The position numbers and the translations under genes are program-made. Under the pieces are notes generated by a model. It ran no database searches. It was not told where the DNA came from and was given only the letters and a program-made list of their open reading frames with translations. Below are positions 1 to 7,243 of a stretch of DNA of 18,602 bases, piece by piece (position 1 is the stretch's first letter; the number at the start of each line of letters is the position of its first letter). This DNA is from JBOHNM01 sp050730675 (GTDB lineage: Bacteria; Planctomycetota; Phycisphaerae; Phycisphaerales; UBA1924), in contig JBOHNM010000078.1 in the NCBI GenBank assembly GCA_050730675.1, forward strand, positions 1-18,602, written 5' to 3'.

Positions 1-258
1 GCGTTCCGCGAGGGGATGACGGCGCGGACGATGGTGGAGACGGCGAAGGACGCATTGGAATGGTGGCCGCGGGAAGTGGAGCGGCGGACGCGCATCACCA
101 AGGAGCGGATCGCGCTGGCGGAGAAGGAAGGGCGCGAGAAGCCGGAACTGGCGGACCCGACGAAGCTGCGGGCGGGGCTGACGGCCGAGCGCGAGGGTGA
201 ACTGCTCAAGACGCTGGCGGCGGCAGGCGCGGGGCAGCAGCAGCGGCGGGCTGGGTGA
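1..258 (+). CDS. C-terminal end of an unidentified protein (5' partial)
   Basis: An open frame enters from the left edge and stops with TGA at 256-258, showing 85 residues. Nearly every codon ends in G or C, as in the clearly real genes here, so I take it as coding. The visible part is hydrophilic and rich in Glu, Lys, Arg and Ala, probably helical, with a tryptophan pair early on (EWWPREVERR) and a low-complexity QQQRRAG end. I see no catalytic motif, signal or membrane segment and do not recognise the family. The internal ATG at 16 is in frame but is unlikely to be the start, because the frame is open up to the window edge. A 56-nt gap separates it from the next gene, which seems to have its own promoter-like hexamer. 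Confidence 0.6.
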   Translation, partial: AFREGMTARTMVETAKDALEWWPREVERRTRITKERIALAEKEGREKPELADPTKLRAGLTAEREGELLKTLAAAGAGQQQRRAG

Positions 259-302
259 GCGAATCGGTGGAATCCAGCATTCCCGGTGTGTCGCCGATGC
301 GG

Positions 303-308
303 TAGACT
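303..308 (+). promoter_or_regulatory. Possible -10 hexamer (TAGACT) for a leaderless transcript
   Basis: TAGACT lies with exactly 6 nt between it and the GTG start at 315, about where transcription would begin at the start codon. There is no convincing Shine-Dalgarno in those 6 nt and no recognisable TTGACA-like -35 at 16-18 nt. The same hexamer at the same distance precedes rmuC. Assignment as a promoter is inference. Confidence 0.35.
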
Positions 309-314
309 GCGCTG

Positions 315-2852
315 GTGGAGCGCGTGAGGTGCATTTTGGCGCGGGCGAAGGTTGGAGCGGCGCTGGCCGGCGCGGCGGCGATTGGTGTTGCGCTCGTCCT
401 CGGCGCGGCGGGGATAGCGAGCGGGGGGTCGCGCGAGGAGCCGCCGGCGGTCGTGCCTGGCGGAGCGGGAAAGGCCGGCGCGGCGGGCGTTGACTACCTG
501 CGGGACATCGAGCCGCTGATCGCAAGGGCGTGCTCGGACTGTCACAGCGGGCGGGTGGTGAAGGGGCGGCTGCACCTGGACTCGATCGAGGGGATGCTGA
601 CCGGGGGCAGGAACGGGCCGGCGGTGGTGCCGGGGAAATCGAGCGAGAGCCTGCTGATCCATCGCGTGCGCGGCGTAGGAGCGGAGGATGGCGATGACCG
701 AATGCCGCTGGACCAGCCGGCGCTGACCGAGGTGGAGATCGCCAAGCTGGCGGCGTGGATTGACGCGGGGGCCATGGGCCCGGCGTGCGGCGGGGACGGG
801 CGGCCGCGGCATTGGGCGTATCGAGCACCGGTGCGCCCGGAGGTGCCGGCGGTCAAGACACGGGAGTGGGTCCGCAATCCGATCGATGCGTTTGTGCTGG
901 CGCGGCTCGAAGCGGAAAGGGTCACGCCGACTTCGGAGGCGGACCGGGCGACGTTGATCCGGCGGGTAACGTTGGACATCACAGGGTTACCGCCGACGCT
1001 GAGGGAAGTGGACGAATTCATCCAGGATCGGACGCCCGATGCGTACGAGAAGGTCGTCGATCGGCTGCTGGCCTCCCCGGCGTACGGCGAGCGGTGGGCG
1101 CGGGTATGGCTGGACCTGGCGCGGTACGCCGACTCACGCGGGTACGAGAAGGACCAGAAGTGGTCCATGTGGCCGTGGCGCGACTGGGTGATCAACGCGC
1201 TGAACGCGGACTTGCCGTTCGACCGGTTCACAATTGAGCAACTCGCGGGGGACTTGCTGCCGAACGCAACGCAGGCGCAGAAGATCGCGACGGGTTTCCA
1301 CCGCAATTCGATGATCAACGAGGAGGGCGGCGTCGACCCGGAGGAGGCGCGGTTCGTGACGGTGGTGGATCGGACGAATACGACGGCGTCGGTGTGGTTG
1401 GGGGCGACGTTGGCGTGCGCGCAGTGCCACGACCACAAGTATGACCCGTACACGGCGAAGGACTACTACGCATTCGCGGCGTTTTTCAACAGCACTCCGG
1501 CTGAAACCCGCGATCAGGGAAACGGCGAGTCGGCGGTGACATCGCCGACAGTAACGATCCCGCGAGCAGAGGAGCCGGGCTGGAAAGCGGAGGCGGAGGC
1601 GATCGAGAAGGAGTTGGCCGCGGCGGGGATCGTGGCGACGTCGAGCAAGGCTGATCAGACAGGCGCCGAGCCGCACCCCAGGAGCCCGGCGACGGTCGAG
1701 CTGCGCGAAAAGCAGAAGCGAATGGACGAATTGAAGAAGCTGCTGGCGGAGCCGGTGACGACCGGGGTGATGCAGGAGATGGAGAAACCCCGCGAGACGC
1801 GGATCGCCATTCGCGGCAACTTCATGAACCCCGGGGATGTGGTCGAACCGGGCGTGCCGGAGGTTCTGCCGGGAATGACCCTGAGCAACGGACCCCGCCG
1901 TGCGAACCGGCTGGACCTGGCCGAGTGGATCGTAAGCGCCGAGAACCCGCTGACGGCGCGGGTGACGGTGAACCGGATCTGGGCGCAGTACTTCGGGCGC
2001 GGGCTCGTGGTGACGGAGGAAGACTTCGGCACTCGCGGCGACAAGCCGGCGCACCCGGAACTGCTCGATTGGCTGGCGTGCGAGTTTGTGGCCCGCGGGT
2101 GGAGCCAGAAGGCGCTGCACCGGCTCATCGTGACGAGCGCGACGTACCGCCAAGGGTCGGCGGTGTCCTCAGTGTTGCTGGACCGCGATCCGATGAACGC
2201 GCTGCTGGCACGCGGGCCTCGCTTCAGGTTGGATGCCGAGGCGATCCGGGACCAGGCGCTGGTGATCGGCGGGATATTGGTGGAAAAGATCGGCGGGCCG
2301 AGCGTCTTCCCAACGCAACCGCCAGGGATCTGGGGACACGCCTACAGCAGCGAGACCTGGACGCCGAGCAATGGCGAGGAGGCCCACCGGCGGTCACTCT
2401 ACACGTTCTGGAAGCGGGCCACGCCGTACCCCAGTTTTGTGACGTTCGATGCGCCGCAGCGGCAGGTCGCGTGCACGCGGCGTTCGCGGACCAACACGCC
2501 CCTGCAGGCGCTGGTGACACTGAATGACCCGGTCTACATGGAGGCCGCGGCCGGACTCGCGCGGCGGGTGACAAGCGGGGTAGGGGCGAAGCTCGATGCT
2601 ACGGGCCGCGTGACACTGGCGTTCCGCGTCGCGACGGCGCGGAAACCCAGCGAGAATGAGGGGGCGCGGTTGCTCAAGCTTTTTGATGAACAACGAGCAA
2701 TTTTCAAGGCTGACCCGACGAAAGCGAAGACATTGGCGGGCGCGGCGAGCGGCGGGTGGCGTTCTGCGGGCGTAGCCGACGACGAGTTCGCGGCGTGGAT
2801 CATGGTGTGCAACGTCCTCTTGAACCTCGACGAAGTGCTGACGAAGGAGTAA
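315..2852 (+). CDS. PSCyt1/DUF1549/DUF1553 (PSD1) planctomycete haem-binding protein
   Basis: The 845-aa protein starts at GTG 315. An N-terminal hydrophobic stretch (about residues 13-35) should act as a signal or anchor, so the protein works outside the cytoplasm. A planctomycete cytochrome c domain (PSCyt1) follows with a haem-binding CSDCH at 73-77. DUF1549 spans about 185-395 and includes a second CxxCH (CAQCH, 368-372) followed by DHKYDP. DUF1553 runs from about 531 (NRLDLAEWIV) to about 800, with the TNTPLQALVTLNDPVY block typical of the family. Length is normal for the family. It is first in an operon with a DUF1501 protein 3 nt downstream, a common planctomycete pairing. Its biochemistry is poorly known; an electron-transfer role in periplasmic breakdown of complex substrates is often suggested and is inference here. 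The family call is firm; the start is less so. Confidence 0.93.
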   Translation: MERVRCILARAKVGAALAGAAAIGVALVLGAAGIASGGSREEPPAVVPGGAGKAGAAGVDYLRDIEPLIARACSDCHSGRVVKGRLHLDSIEGMLTGGRNGPAVVPGKSSESLLIHRVRGVGAEDGDDRMPLDQPALTEVEIAKLAAWIDAGAMGPACGGDGRPRHWAYRAPVRPEVPAVKTREWVRNPIDAFVLARLEAERVTPTSEADRATLIRRVTLDITGLPPTLREVDEFIQDRTPDAYEKVVDRLLASPAYGERWARVWLDLARYADSRGYEKDQKWSMWPWRDWVINALNADLPFDRFTIEQLAGDLLPNATQAQKIATGFHRNSMINEEGGVDPEEARFVTVVDRTNTTASVWLGATLACAQCHDHKYDPYTAKDYYAFAAFFNSTPAETRDQGNGESAVTSPTVTIPRAEEPGWKAEAEAIEKELAAAGIVATSSKADQTGAEPHPRSPATVELREKQKRMDELKKLLAEPVTTGVMQEMEKPRETRIAIRGNFMNPGDVVEPGVPEVLPGMTLSNGPRRANRLDLAEWIVSAENPLTARVTVNRIWAQYFGRGLVVTEEDFGTRGDKPAHPELLDWLACEFVARGWSQKALHRLIVTSATYRQGSAVSSVLLDRDPMNALLARGPRFRLDAEAIRDQALVIGGILVEKIGGPSVFPTQPPGIWGHAYSSETWTPSNGEEAHRRSLYTFWKRATPYPSFVTFDAPQRQVACTRRSRTNTPLQALVTLNDPVYMEAAAGLARRVTSGVGAKLDATGRVTLAFRVATARKPSENEGARLLKLFDEQRAIFKADPTKAKTLAGAASGGWRSAGVADDEFAAWIMVCNVLLNLDEVLTKE

Positions 2853-2855
2853 GCG

Positions 2856-4364
2856 ATGCACCAGCACGACCCCCCACCCAGGAGTGCCGCAGAACTGCTC
2901 GCCGTCACACGGCGGCAGTTCTTCTGCCGCTGCACCGCGGGGCTGGGAACGATCGCGCTGGCGTCGCTGCTGCGCGATGCGGGTGCGGCGCTGGCCATGC
3001 AGCCCGCAGGGCAGGGCACAGCCGCTCCCGGGATTGGATCGCATGGAGTTGTGGATGCACTTGCGGTGAAGTCTCCCCACTTCCCGGCCAAGGCCAAGCG
3101 GGTGATCTTCCTGCACATGGCGGGTGCGCCGTCACAGTTGGATCTGTTCGATCCCAAGCCGCTGCTCGACACGCTCGACGGTCAGCCCTGTCCGGAGAGT
3201 TTCACCAAGGGTGAGCGGTTCGCGTTCATCCGCGGGACGCCAAAGGTGCTACGTTCGCCGTACAAGTTCGCCAAGTACGGGCCCGGAGGCGCGGATATCT
3301 CGGAGTTGCTGCCGCAGACGGCGAAGATCGCGGGGAACATCGCCATCGTGCGGTCGATGTACACCGACCACTTCAACCACGCGCCCGCGCAGCTGTTCCT
3401 CCACACCGGCTCGCAGGTGGTCGGTCGGCCGAGCATGGGCTCGTGGCTAACGTACGGTCTCGGCACGGAGAACCGTGACTTGCCGGGATTTGTGGTACTG
3501 GTCTCGGGCGGCAACCCCGACGGAGGCACGGCGCTGTGGAGCAGCGGCTTCTTGCCCACAGTCCATCAAGGGGTCCAGTTCCGCTCCAAGGGCGATCCGG
3601 TGCTCTACGTCGGCAACCCGCCGGGGGTGAGCGACGCGGCGCGGCGTTCGTCGCTGGATGCGATCCATGACCTGAACCAGGCGCGGCTCGGGCAGGTCGG
3701 TGACCCCGAGATCGCCACGCGCATCGCGCAGTACGAACTGGCGTACCGCATGCAGAGCAGCGTGCCGGAGCTGATGGATATCGCCAGCGAGCCGGCATCG
3801 GTCCACGAGATGTACGGCACCGAGCCCGGCAAGCTCTCGTTCGCCAACAACTGCCTGCTCGCGCGCCGGCTCATCGAACGCGGGACACGGTTCGTTCAAC
3901 TCTACCACTGGGGGTGGGACAGCCACGGGACCAACCCGGGCGATGACATCGTGACGAGCCTGCCGCAGCGATGCCGCGAGACCGACCGGGCATCGGCGGC
4001 ACTGGTGACAGACCTGAAGCAGCGAGGCCTGCTCGACGACACGCTGATCATCTGGGGCGGTGAGTTCGGTCGCACGCCGATGAACGAGGCCCGCAACGGG
4101 AGCAAGTTCCTCGGGCGCGACCACCACCCGCACGCCTTCACGATCTGGATGGCCGGCGCCGGCGTCAAGCCCGGCCTGGTGCTGGGGGCGACCGACGAAC
4201 TGGGATATCGCGCGGTCGAGGACCCTGTCCACGTGCATGATCTTCAAGCGACGATCCTTCACCTGCTGGGGCTCGATCACACCAAGCTCACGTTCCGATT
4301 CCAGGGGCGGAACTTCCGGCTGACCGATGTACACGGGAATGTGGTGAGCAAGATCCTCACGTAA
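2856..4364 (+). CDS. DUF1501 family protein, Tat-exported
   Basis: The 502-aa protein has a twin-arginine signal: TRRQFF at 18-23, then a hydrophobic stretch ending near residue 47. The body matches DUF1501, a planctomycete-rich family with an alkaline-phosphatase/sulfatase-like fold: HMAGAPSQLDLFDPKP near the start, a DHFNHAPAQLF block, the WGWDSHGTN block and the IIWGGEFGRTPMNE block with metal-site-like Asp, His and Glu residues, then GRDHHPHAFTIWMAGAGVKPG. The reaction is not established for the family. The ATG at 2856 lies 3 nt after the previous stop and is preceded by GAAGGAG overlapping the end of the upstream gene, so the two are co-translated. It probably acts with the PSD1-family protein outside the cytoplasm. 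Confidence in family and start is high. Confidence 0.95.
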   Translation: MHQHDPPPRSAAELLAVTRRQFFCRCTAGLGTIALASLLRDAGAALAMQPAGQGTAAPGIGSHGVVDALAVKSPHFPAKAKRVIFLHMAGAPSQLDLFDPKPLLDTLDGQPCPESFTKGERFAFIRGTPKVLRSPYKFAKYGPGGADISELLPQTAKIAGNIAIVRSMYTDHFNHAPAQLFLHTGSQVVGRPSMGSWLTYGLGTENRDLPGFVVLVSGGNPDGGTALWSSGFLPTVHQGVQFRSKGDPVLYVGNPPGVSDAARRSSLDAIHDLNQARLGQVGDPEIATRIAQYELAYRMQSSVPELMDIASEPASVHEMYGTEPGKLSFANNCLLARRLIERGTRFVQLYHWGWDSHGTNPGDDIVTSLPQRCRETDRASAALVTDLKQRGLLDDTLIIWGGEFGRTPMNEARNGSKFLGRDHHPHAFTIWMAGAGVKPGLVLGATDELGYRAVEDPVHVHDLQATILHLLGLDHTKLTFRFQGRNFRLTDVHGNVVSKILT

Positions 4365-4379
4365 GCGAAGGGAACGCAG

Positions 4380-5441
4380 ATGAGCAGCAGCGAGATCACA
4401 CGGCGGGGATTCCTGAAGGCGGCGGGCGTGGTCGGAGCCGTGGGGATGGCCGCGCCGGCTCTGGCGCGGCTGGCGCGGACACAGGACAAGTCAGGCAAGG
4501 CGCAGATCGTCGTGGGCGTCGCGCCATATCTCTACGAGATGCAGCACGACTGGGGAACGCTGCCGGCGGACATCGCGTGGGGCAACACACACGGGGTCGC
4601 CGAGGATTCCAAGGGGAACATCTACATCAAGCACACGGTGCACGCGAGCAGCACCAAGCCGGACGCGATCGTGGTCTTCGATCCGGACGGCCGGTTCGTC
4701 CGCTCGTGGGGCGGCGAGTACAAGGGCGGTGCGCACGGGCTGCACCTATCGCGCGAGGCCGGCGGCGAATTCCTCTACATCTGCGATCAGGCCCGGGGGG
4801 TGGTGGACAAGACGACGCTCATAGGCGAGAAGGTGTGGTCGCTGACGTGTCCGATGGAGTCGGGGCTCTACGAGAAGACGACCGAGTACCATCCCACCAA
4901 TGTGGCCGTGGTACCGAGTGGGCCGCGTGCCGGCGAGTTCTACATCGGCGACGGGTACGGGCGATCATGGATCCACCACTACAACGCCAAAGCCGGGTAC
5001 GTGCGGTCGTTCGGCGGTCCCGGGAACGCCCGCGGACAACTCAAGTGCCCGCACGGCCTGATGATCGACACCCGGGGGCCCGAGCCATTGCTGATCGTCG
5101 CCGACCGGGGCAACCGGCGTCTTCAGGTCTTCACGCTCGACGGACGGCACGTACGGTTCGTCACCGACGAACTGCGCTCCCCCTGCCACTTCGACCAGCG
5201 CGAGGGCGTGCTGCTGGTGCCGGACCTCGAGGCCTGCGTGACACTGCTGGACCGCGACAACAAGCTCATCGCGCAGCTCGGCGATGGCGGCGGCTTCGGC
5301 CTTCGTGAGAAGGCACGGGCAGAATTCGCACCCGGCAAGTTCATCGCGCCGCACGGGGCGATCTTCGACCACGCGGGCAACATCTTCGTTGTGGAATGGG
5401 TGGAGGTCGGACGGGTGACGAAGCTGAAGCGGGTAAGCTGA
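4380..5441 (+). CDS. Tat-exported NHL-repeat beta-propeller protein
   Basis: The 353-aa protein starts 15 nt after the DUF1501 gene, with a purine-rich GAAGGGA upstream of the ATG. A Tat signal is clear: ITRRGFLKAAG at 6-16, then a hydrophobic alanine-rich stretch to about residue 30. The rest is a beta-propeller of the NHL/6-bladed type: repeated blades with GxIYI, VVFDPDGRFVRSWG, FYIGDGYG, GQLKCPHGLMIDTRG, LLIVADRGNRRLQVFTLDGRHV and HGAIFDHAGNIFVVEW. No catalytic residues are obvious; such propellers act as binding scaffolds or, in some families, as lyases or hydrolases. Its place as third gene of the PSD1-DUF1501 operon suggests it binds the same substrate or partner proteins in the periplasm. 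GC content drops just after its stop, marking the edge of the accessory island. Confidence 0.9.
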   Translation: MSSSEITRRGFLKAAGVVGAVGMAAPALARLARTQDKSGKAQIVVGVAPYLYEMQHDWGTLPADIAWGNTHGVAEDSKGNIYIKHTVHASSTKPDAIVVFDPDGRFVRSWGGEYKGGAHGLHLSREAGGEFLYICDQARGVVDKTTLIGEKVWSLTCPMESGLYEKTTEYHPTNVAVVPSGPRAGEFYIGDGYGRSWIHHYNAKAGYVRSFGGPGNARGQLKCPHGLMIDTRGPEPLLIVADRGNRRLQVFTLDGRHVRFVTDELRSPCHFDQREGVLLVPDLEACVTLLDRDNKLIAQLGDGGGFGLREKARAEFAPGKFIAPHGAIFDHAGNIFVVEWVEVGRVTKLKRVS

Positions 5442-5446
5442 AACCT

Positions 5447-5464
5447 CTGCTACAGCAGTATGAT
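5447..5464 (+). promoter_or_regulatory. Possible promoter/operator: 12-bp dyad and TATGAT
   Basis: A small dyad, CTGCT-AC-AGCAG (5447-5458), directly abuts TATGAT (5459-5464), one mismatch from the consensus -10. The next gene starts at 5478 with no Shine-Dalgarno in between. No good -35 is seen 17 nt upstream, where the NHL gene ends. The dyad could be a binding site for autoregulation. Weak evidence. Confidence 0.3.
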
Positions 5465-5477
5465 ATAAAACAACTCC

Positions 5478-6058
5478 ATGCCATCTTTTCTTGACTATAA
5501 CCGCACCATTGTCCGCTACCACGGCACCAGCAAGAAGCTCGCAGAGCAGATCGTACGGCTACAACGGTTCCGAGCCAGCGAGAACAAGCACGACTGGCTT
5601 GGCCACGGTGTGTACTTCTGGGAACACGCACCGAAGCAAGCTCTTTGGTGGGCTCAAAGACGTTACAACGGGGAAGCCGCCGTAGTAGCGTCGATGATTC
5701 GTTTGGGAAGCTGCCTAGACCTACTCGATCCAGAGAATGCCAGAGAACTTCAGGATTTTCACAACAGACTCGTGTCAGACGCGAGTTCCAGAGGTGTATC
5801 ACTCCCGAACAACGCGAACACAAAGAAGTATCGCGATTGTTTCGTTCTTCAGACGTTTTACCAGGCTGTTGAGCAATCGCTTGATTTGCGCATTGAAACC
5901 GCGAGGGGCGTCTATGTACCCACCCCGGGTTCAACTGGAGTCGAAGGGGGCGGAGTCCGCCTATGGGAACGCAGTTGGCTAACCCTCGATTCGCATATTC
6001 AGTTGGTGGTTCGGGATCCGGCTTGTATCTGGGCACTTGGCCTATACACTCTGTTTAA
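5478..6058 (+). CDS. PARP/ADP-ribosyltransferase-like protein, apparently frameshifted near its C-terminus
   Basis: The N-terminal 184 residues read as an ADP-ribosyltransferase-like fold of the PARP/DUF3990 kind. RYHGTSKKLAEQI has His15 in the HGT motif. DWLGHGVYFWEHAPKQALWWA has Tyr46 in the G-x-G-x-YF motif, followed by an Ala-spaced helix. DSHIQLVVRDPACI has Gln175 where PARPs carry the catalytic Glu, giving an H-Y-Q triad. The frame as read stays open to 6620, but after Ile184 (6027-6029) the translation loses family character and its last third runs antisense through the LysR gene. Reading one base back after codon 184 gives LGTWPIHSV and a TAA at 6056-6058 that overlaps the next ATG as TAATG. 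I therefore place the intended end at 6058, about 194 aa. A lost C in ATCCTG is a simple explanation; sequencing error and real decay are both possible. GC is clearly lower than the flanks. A toxin or effector role is inference. Confidence 0.65.
6025..6032 (+). other. Inferred single-base frameshift point in the ART-like gene
   Basis: Around TGTATCTGG the family-like frame (…DPACI) would continue as LGTWPIHSV-stop only if one base were added after ATC, or if the ribosome slipped back one base. The restored stop then overlaps the downstream ATG. There is no obvious slippery heptamer here, so programmed frameshifting is the less likely explanation. Confidence 0.45.
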
Positions 6059-6237
6059 TGAGCCGGACAACAATTCCCAAGGAAGGTTCGCGAGCGATTA
6101 CTCCCGCAGATATCCGGAGAGTGACGAAGTTTTTCCAAAATCTGAGCAGCGCTCAAAAATCACGACTGCTTCAACGTGCCGGTGTGAAATCATCGGTGCG
6201 GCGTGCAAGCAAGCCTGCATCGAAGAAGGCTACGTAG
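6058..6237 (+). CDS. Small basic protein, putative partner (antitoxin-like) of the ART-like gene
   Basis: The 59-aa protein begins MSRTTIPKEG and ends in a lysine-, serine- and alanine-rich basic tail (SSVRRASKPASKKAT). The middle, ITPADIRRVTKFFQNLSSAQKSRLLQRAGV, looks like two amphipathic helices. I do not recognise the family. Reasons to believe it: balanced codon use unlike a shadow frame, and an ATG that overlaps the reconstructed stop of the upstream gene as TAATG, the layout of a translationally coupled pair. No Shine-Dalgarno is visible. The frame can be extended to a TTG at 6037, but the ATG at 6058 fits better. GC is low like the upstream gene, suggesting both arrived together. The basic tail could bind nucleic acid or the partner. 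An antitoxin or immunity role is inference from arrangement only. It ends 43 nt before the convergent LysR stop. Confidence 0.6.
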   Translation: MSRTTIPKEGSRAITPADIRRVTKFFQNLSSAQKSRLLQRAGVKSSVRRASKPASKKAT

Positions 6238-6280
6238 CACAAGTTGTTCGGCCTGCACAGGCGTTTTCCGACCGCGTATT

Positions 6281-7168
6281 TCACCTTCCAAGTGCCTGCG
6301 CCACGGCTTTCTCGAACGCCGCGGCAGCCGGGCTCGGAAGGCGATCCTTCGATCGCACGATCGCCAGACCGCGAGCGATCGGACCATCGCGACAGGCGAG
6401 CCCTTCAGTGGGTTTGAGGGCGAAACGCGACACAAAGCCGACACCGATCCCCGCCGCGACCATCTGCTTGATGGACTCGATCGAGCGGAGTTCCATGACG
6501 ACGTCGAGCGTGACGGCGGCCTCACGGGCGGCGCGGTCAAGGAGGTCGCGCACGGCCGAGCCGGCCTCGAAGGCGACGAACCGCTCGGATTCGAGGTCTC
6601 GCCAACGGAACGAACGCTGACGTGACAGGGCGTGCTTGGGTGGGACGATGAGTCGCAGCTCGTCATCGACCAGCGGCACCTGTACCAGCCCACCTTTGCC
6701 GACGCCGAAGGTCGGCGCGAGCGGGAGCGTGACGATCCCCAGGTCCAGCTCGCCGCGCTGCACGCTCTCGGCGATGGCGGCGCTGCCTGCCTCGCGGACA
6801 TAGAACCGGAGGCCCGGATGTGTGCGACGGAAAGCGGAAACAATCGCCGGGAGCATGTAGGTGATGGCGGTCGCGCCGCCGCCGACGCGGATGGAGCCGG
6901 TCTGCAAGCCGACCAGCTCACGCACGGCGCGGACGCCGGCATCGGCGCCGCGCACGGCCTCCTCGGCGTGGCGGAGGAACACACGCCCGGCCTCCGTCGG
7001 CTCGACGCCGCGGCCCGTGCGGTGCAGCAATTCCGCGCCTGCCTCGGCCTCAAGCTTGCGGAGCATGGCGGAGAGGGCGGGCTGCGTGACGCCGAGGCGC
7101 CGCGCGGCGCGAGTCATGTGCCCCTCGGCGGCAACGGCGATGAACTGGCGGAGGGCGGTGAGTTCCAT
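6281..7168 (-). CDS. LysR-family transcriptional regulator
   Basis: With the ATG at 7168 the protein has 295 aa, the normal LysR size, and begins MELTALRQF like its family. (A GTG two codons upstream is also possible.) Residues 1-60 form the winged helix-turn-helix: FIAVAAEGHMTRAARRLGVTQPALSAMLRKLEAEAGAELLHRTGRGVEPTEAG. The rest is the periplasmic-binding-protein-like effector domain, including GELDLGIVTLP, the DDELRLIVPPKHAL strand and IKQMVAAGIGVGFVSRFAL. The coinducer and targets are unknown. It is transcribed away from the SUKH-like gene, and a T-N11-A dyad covers its own start, suggesting autoregulation and perhaps control of that neighbour. High-GC codon use returns within this gene, so it belongs to the backbone rather than the low-GC island. 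Confidence 0.95.
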   Translation of the reverse strand: MELTALRQFIAVAAEGHMTRAARRLGVTQPALSAMLRKLEAEAGAELLHRTGRGVEPTEAGRVFLRHAEEAVRGADAGVRAVRELVGLQTGSIRVGGGATAITYMLPAIVSAFRRTHPGLRFYVREAGSAAIAESVQRGELDLGIVTLPLAPTFGVGKGGLVQVPLVDDELRLIVPPKHALSRQRSFRWRDLESERFVAFEAGSAVRDLLDRAAREAAVTLDVVMELRSIESIKQMVAAGIGVGFVSRFALKPTEGLACRDGPIARGLAIVRSKDRLPSPAAAAFEKAVAQALGR

Positions 7169-7181
7169 AACCACAGTTTAT
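7167..7181. promoter_or_regulatory. T-N11-A dyad, possible LysR-type binding site
   Basis: ATAACC-ACA-GTTTAT is an imperfect inverted repeat (5 of 6 positions match) containing TAA-N7-TTA, the classical T-N11-A layout of LysR boxes. It overlaps the start codon of the LysR gene and lies upstream of the divergent gene, a usual place for autoregulation. The site is short and AT-rich in a GC-rich genome; binding is inferred. Confidence 0.4.
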
Positions 7182-7230
7182 GTTGATGGGGGTTGTTGAT
7201 ACAAGCGACCCTCTGGTCCGCGACGCCGGG

Positions 7231-7236
7231 TATGCT
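7231..7236 (+). promoter_or_regulatory. Possible -10 hexamer (TATGCT) 7 nt before the start at 7244
   Basis: TATGCT matches the TAnnnT pattern and is separated from the ATG at 7244 by 7 nt (CGGCGCC), which contains no Shine-Dalgarno. This resembles leaderless-transcript promoters and helps choose 7244 over the in-frame ATG at 7232 and TTG at 7193. No clear -35 is seen. Confidence 0.3.
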
Positions 7237-7243
7237 CGGCGCC

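Noticed and set aside
1134..2153. Long open frame of 339 codons on the - strand inside the PSD1-family gene
   Set aside because: Arg/His-rich shadow typical of GC-rich DNA; the + strand frame has clear domains throughout.
6059..6620. Continuation of the ART-like reading frame to 6620 (380-aa product)
   Set aside because: After about residue 190 the translation is Arg/Ser/Ala-rich without family character and lies antisense to the LysR gene; a frameshift explains the extension better.
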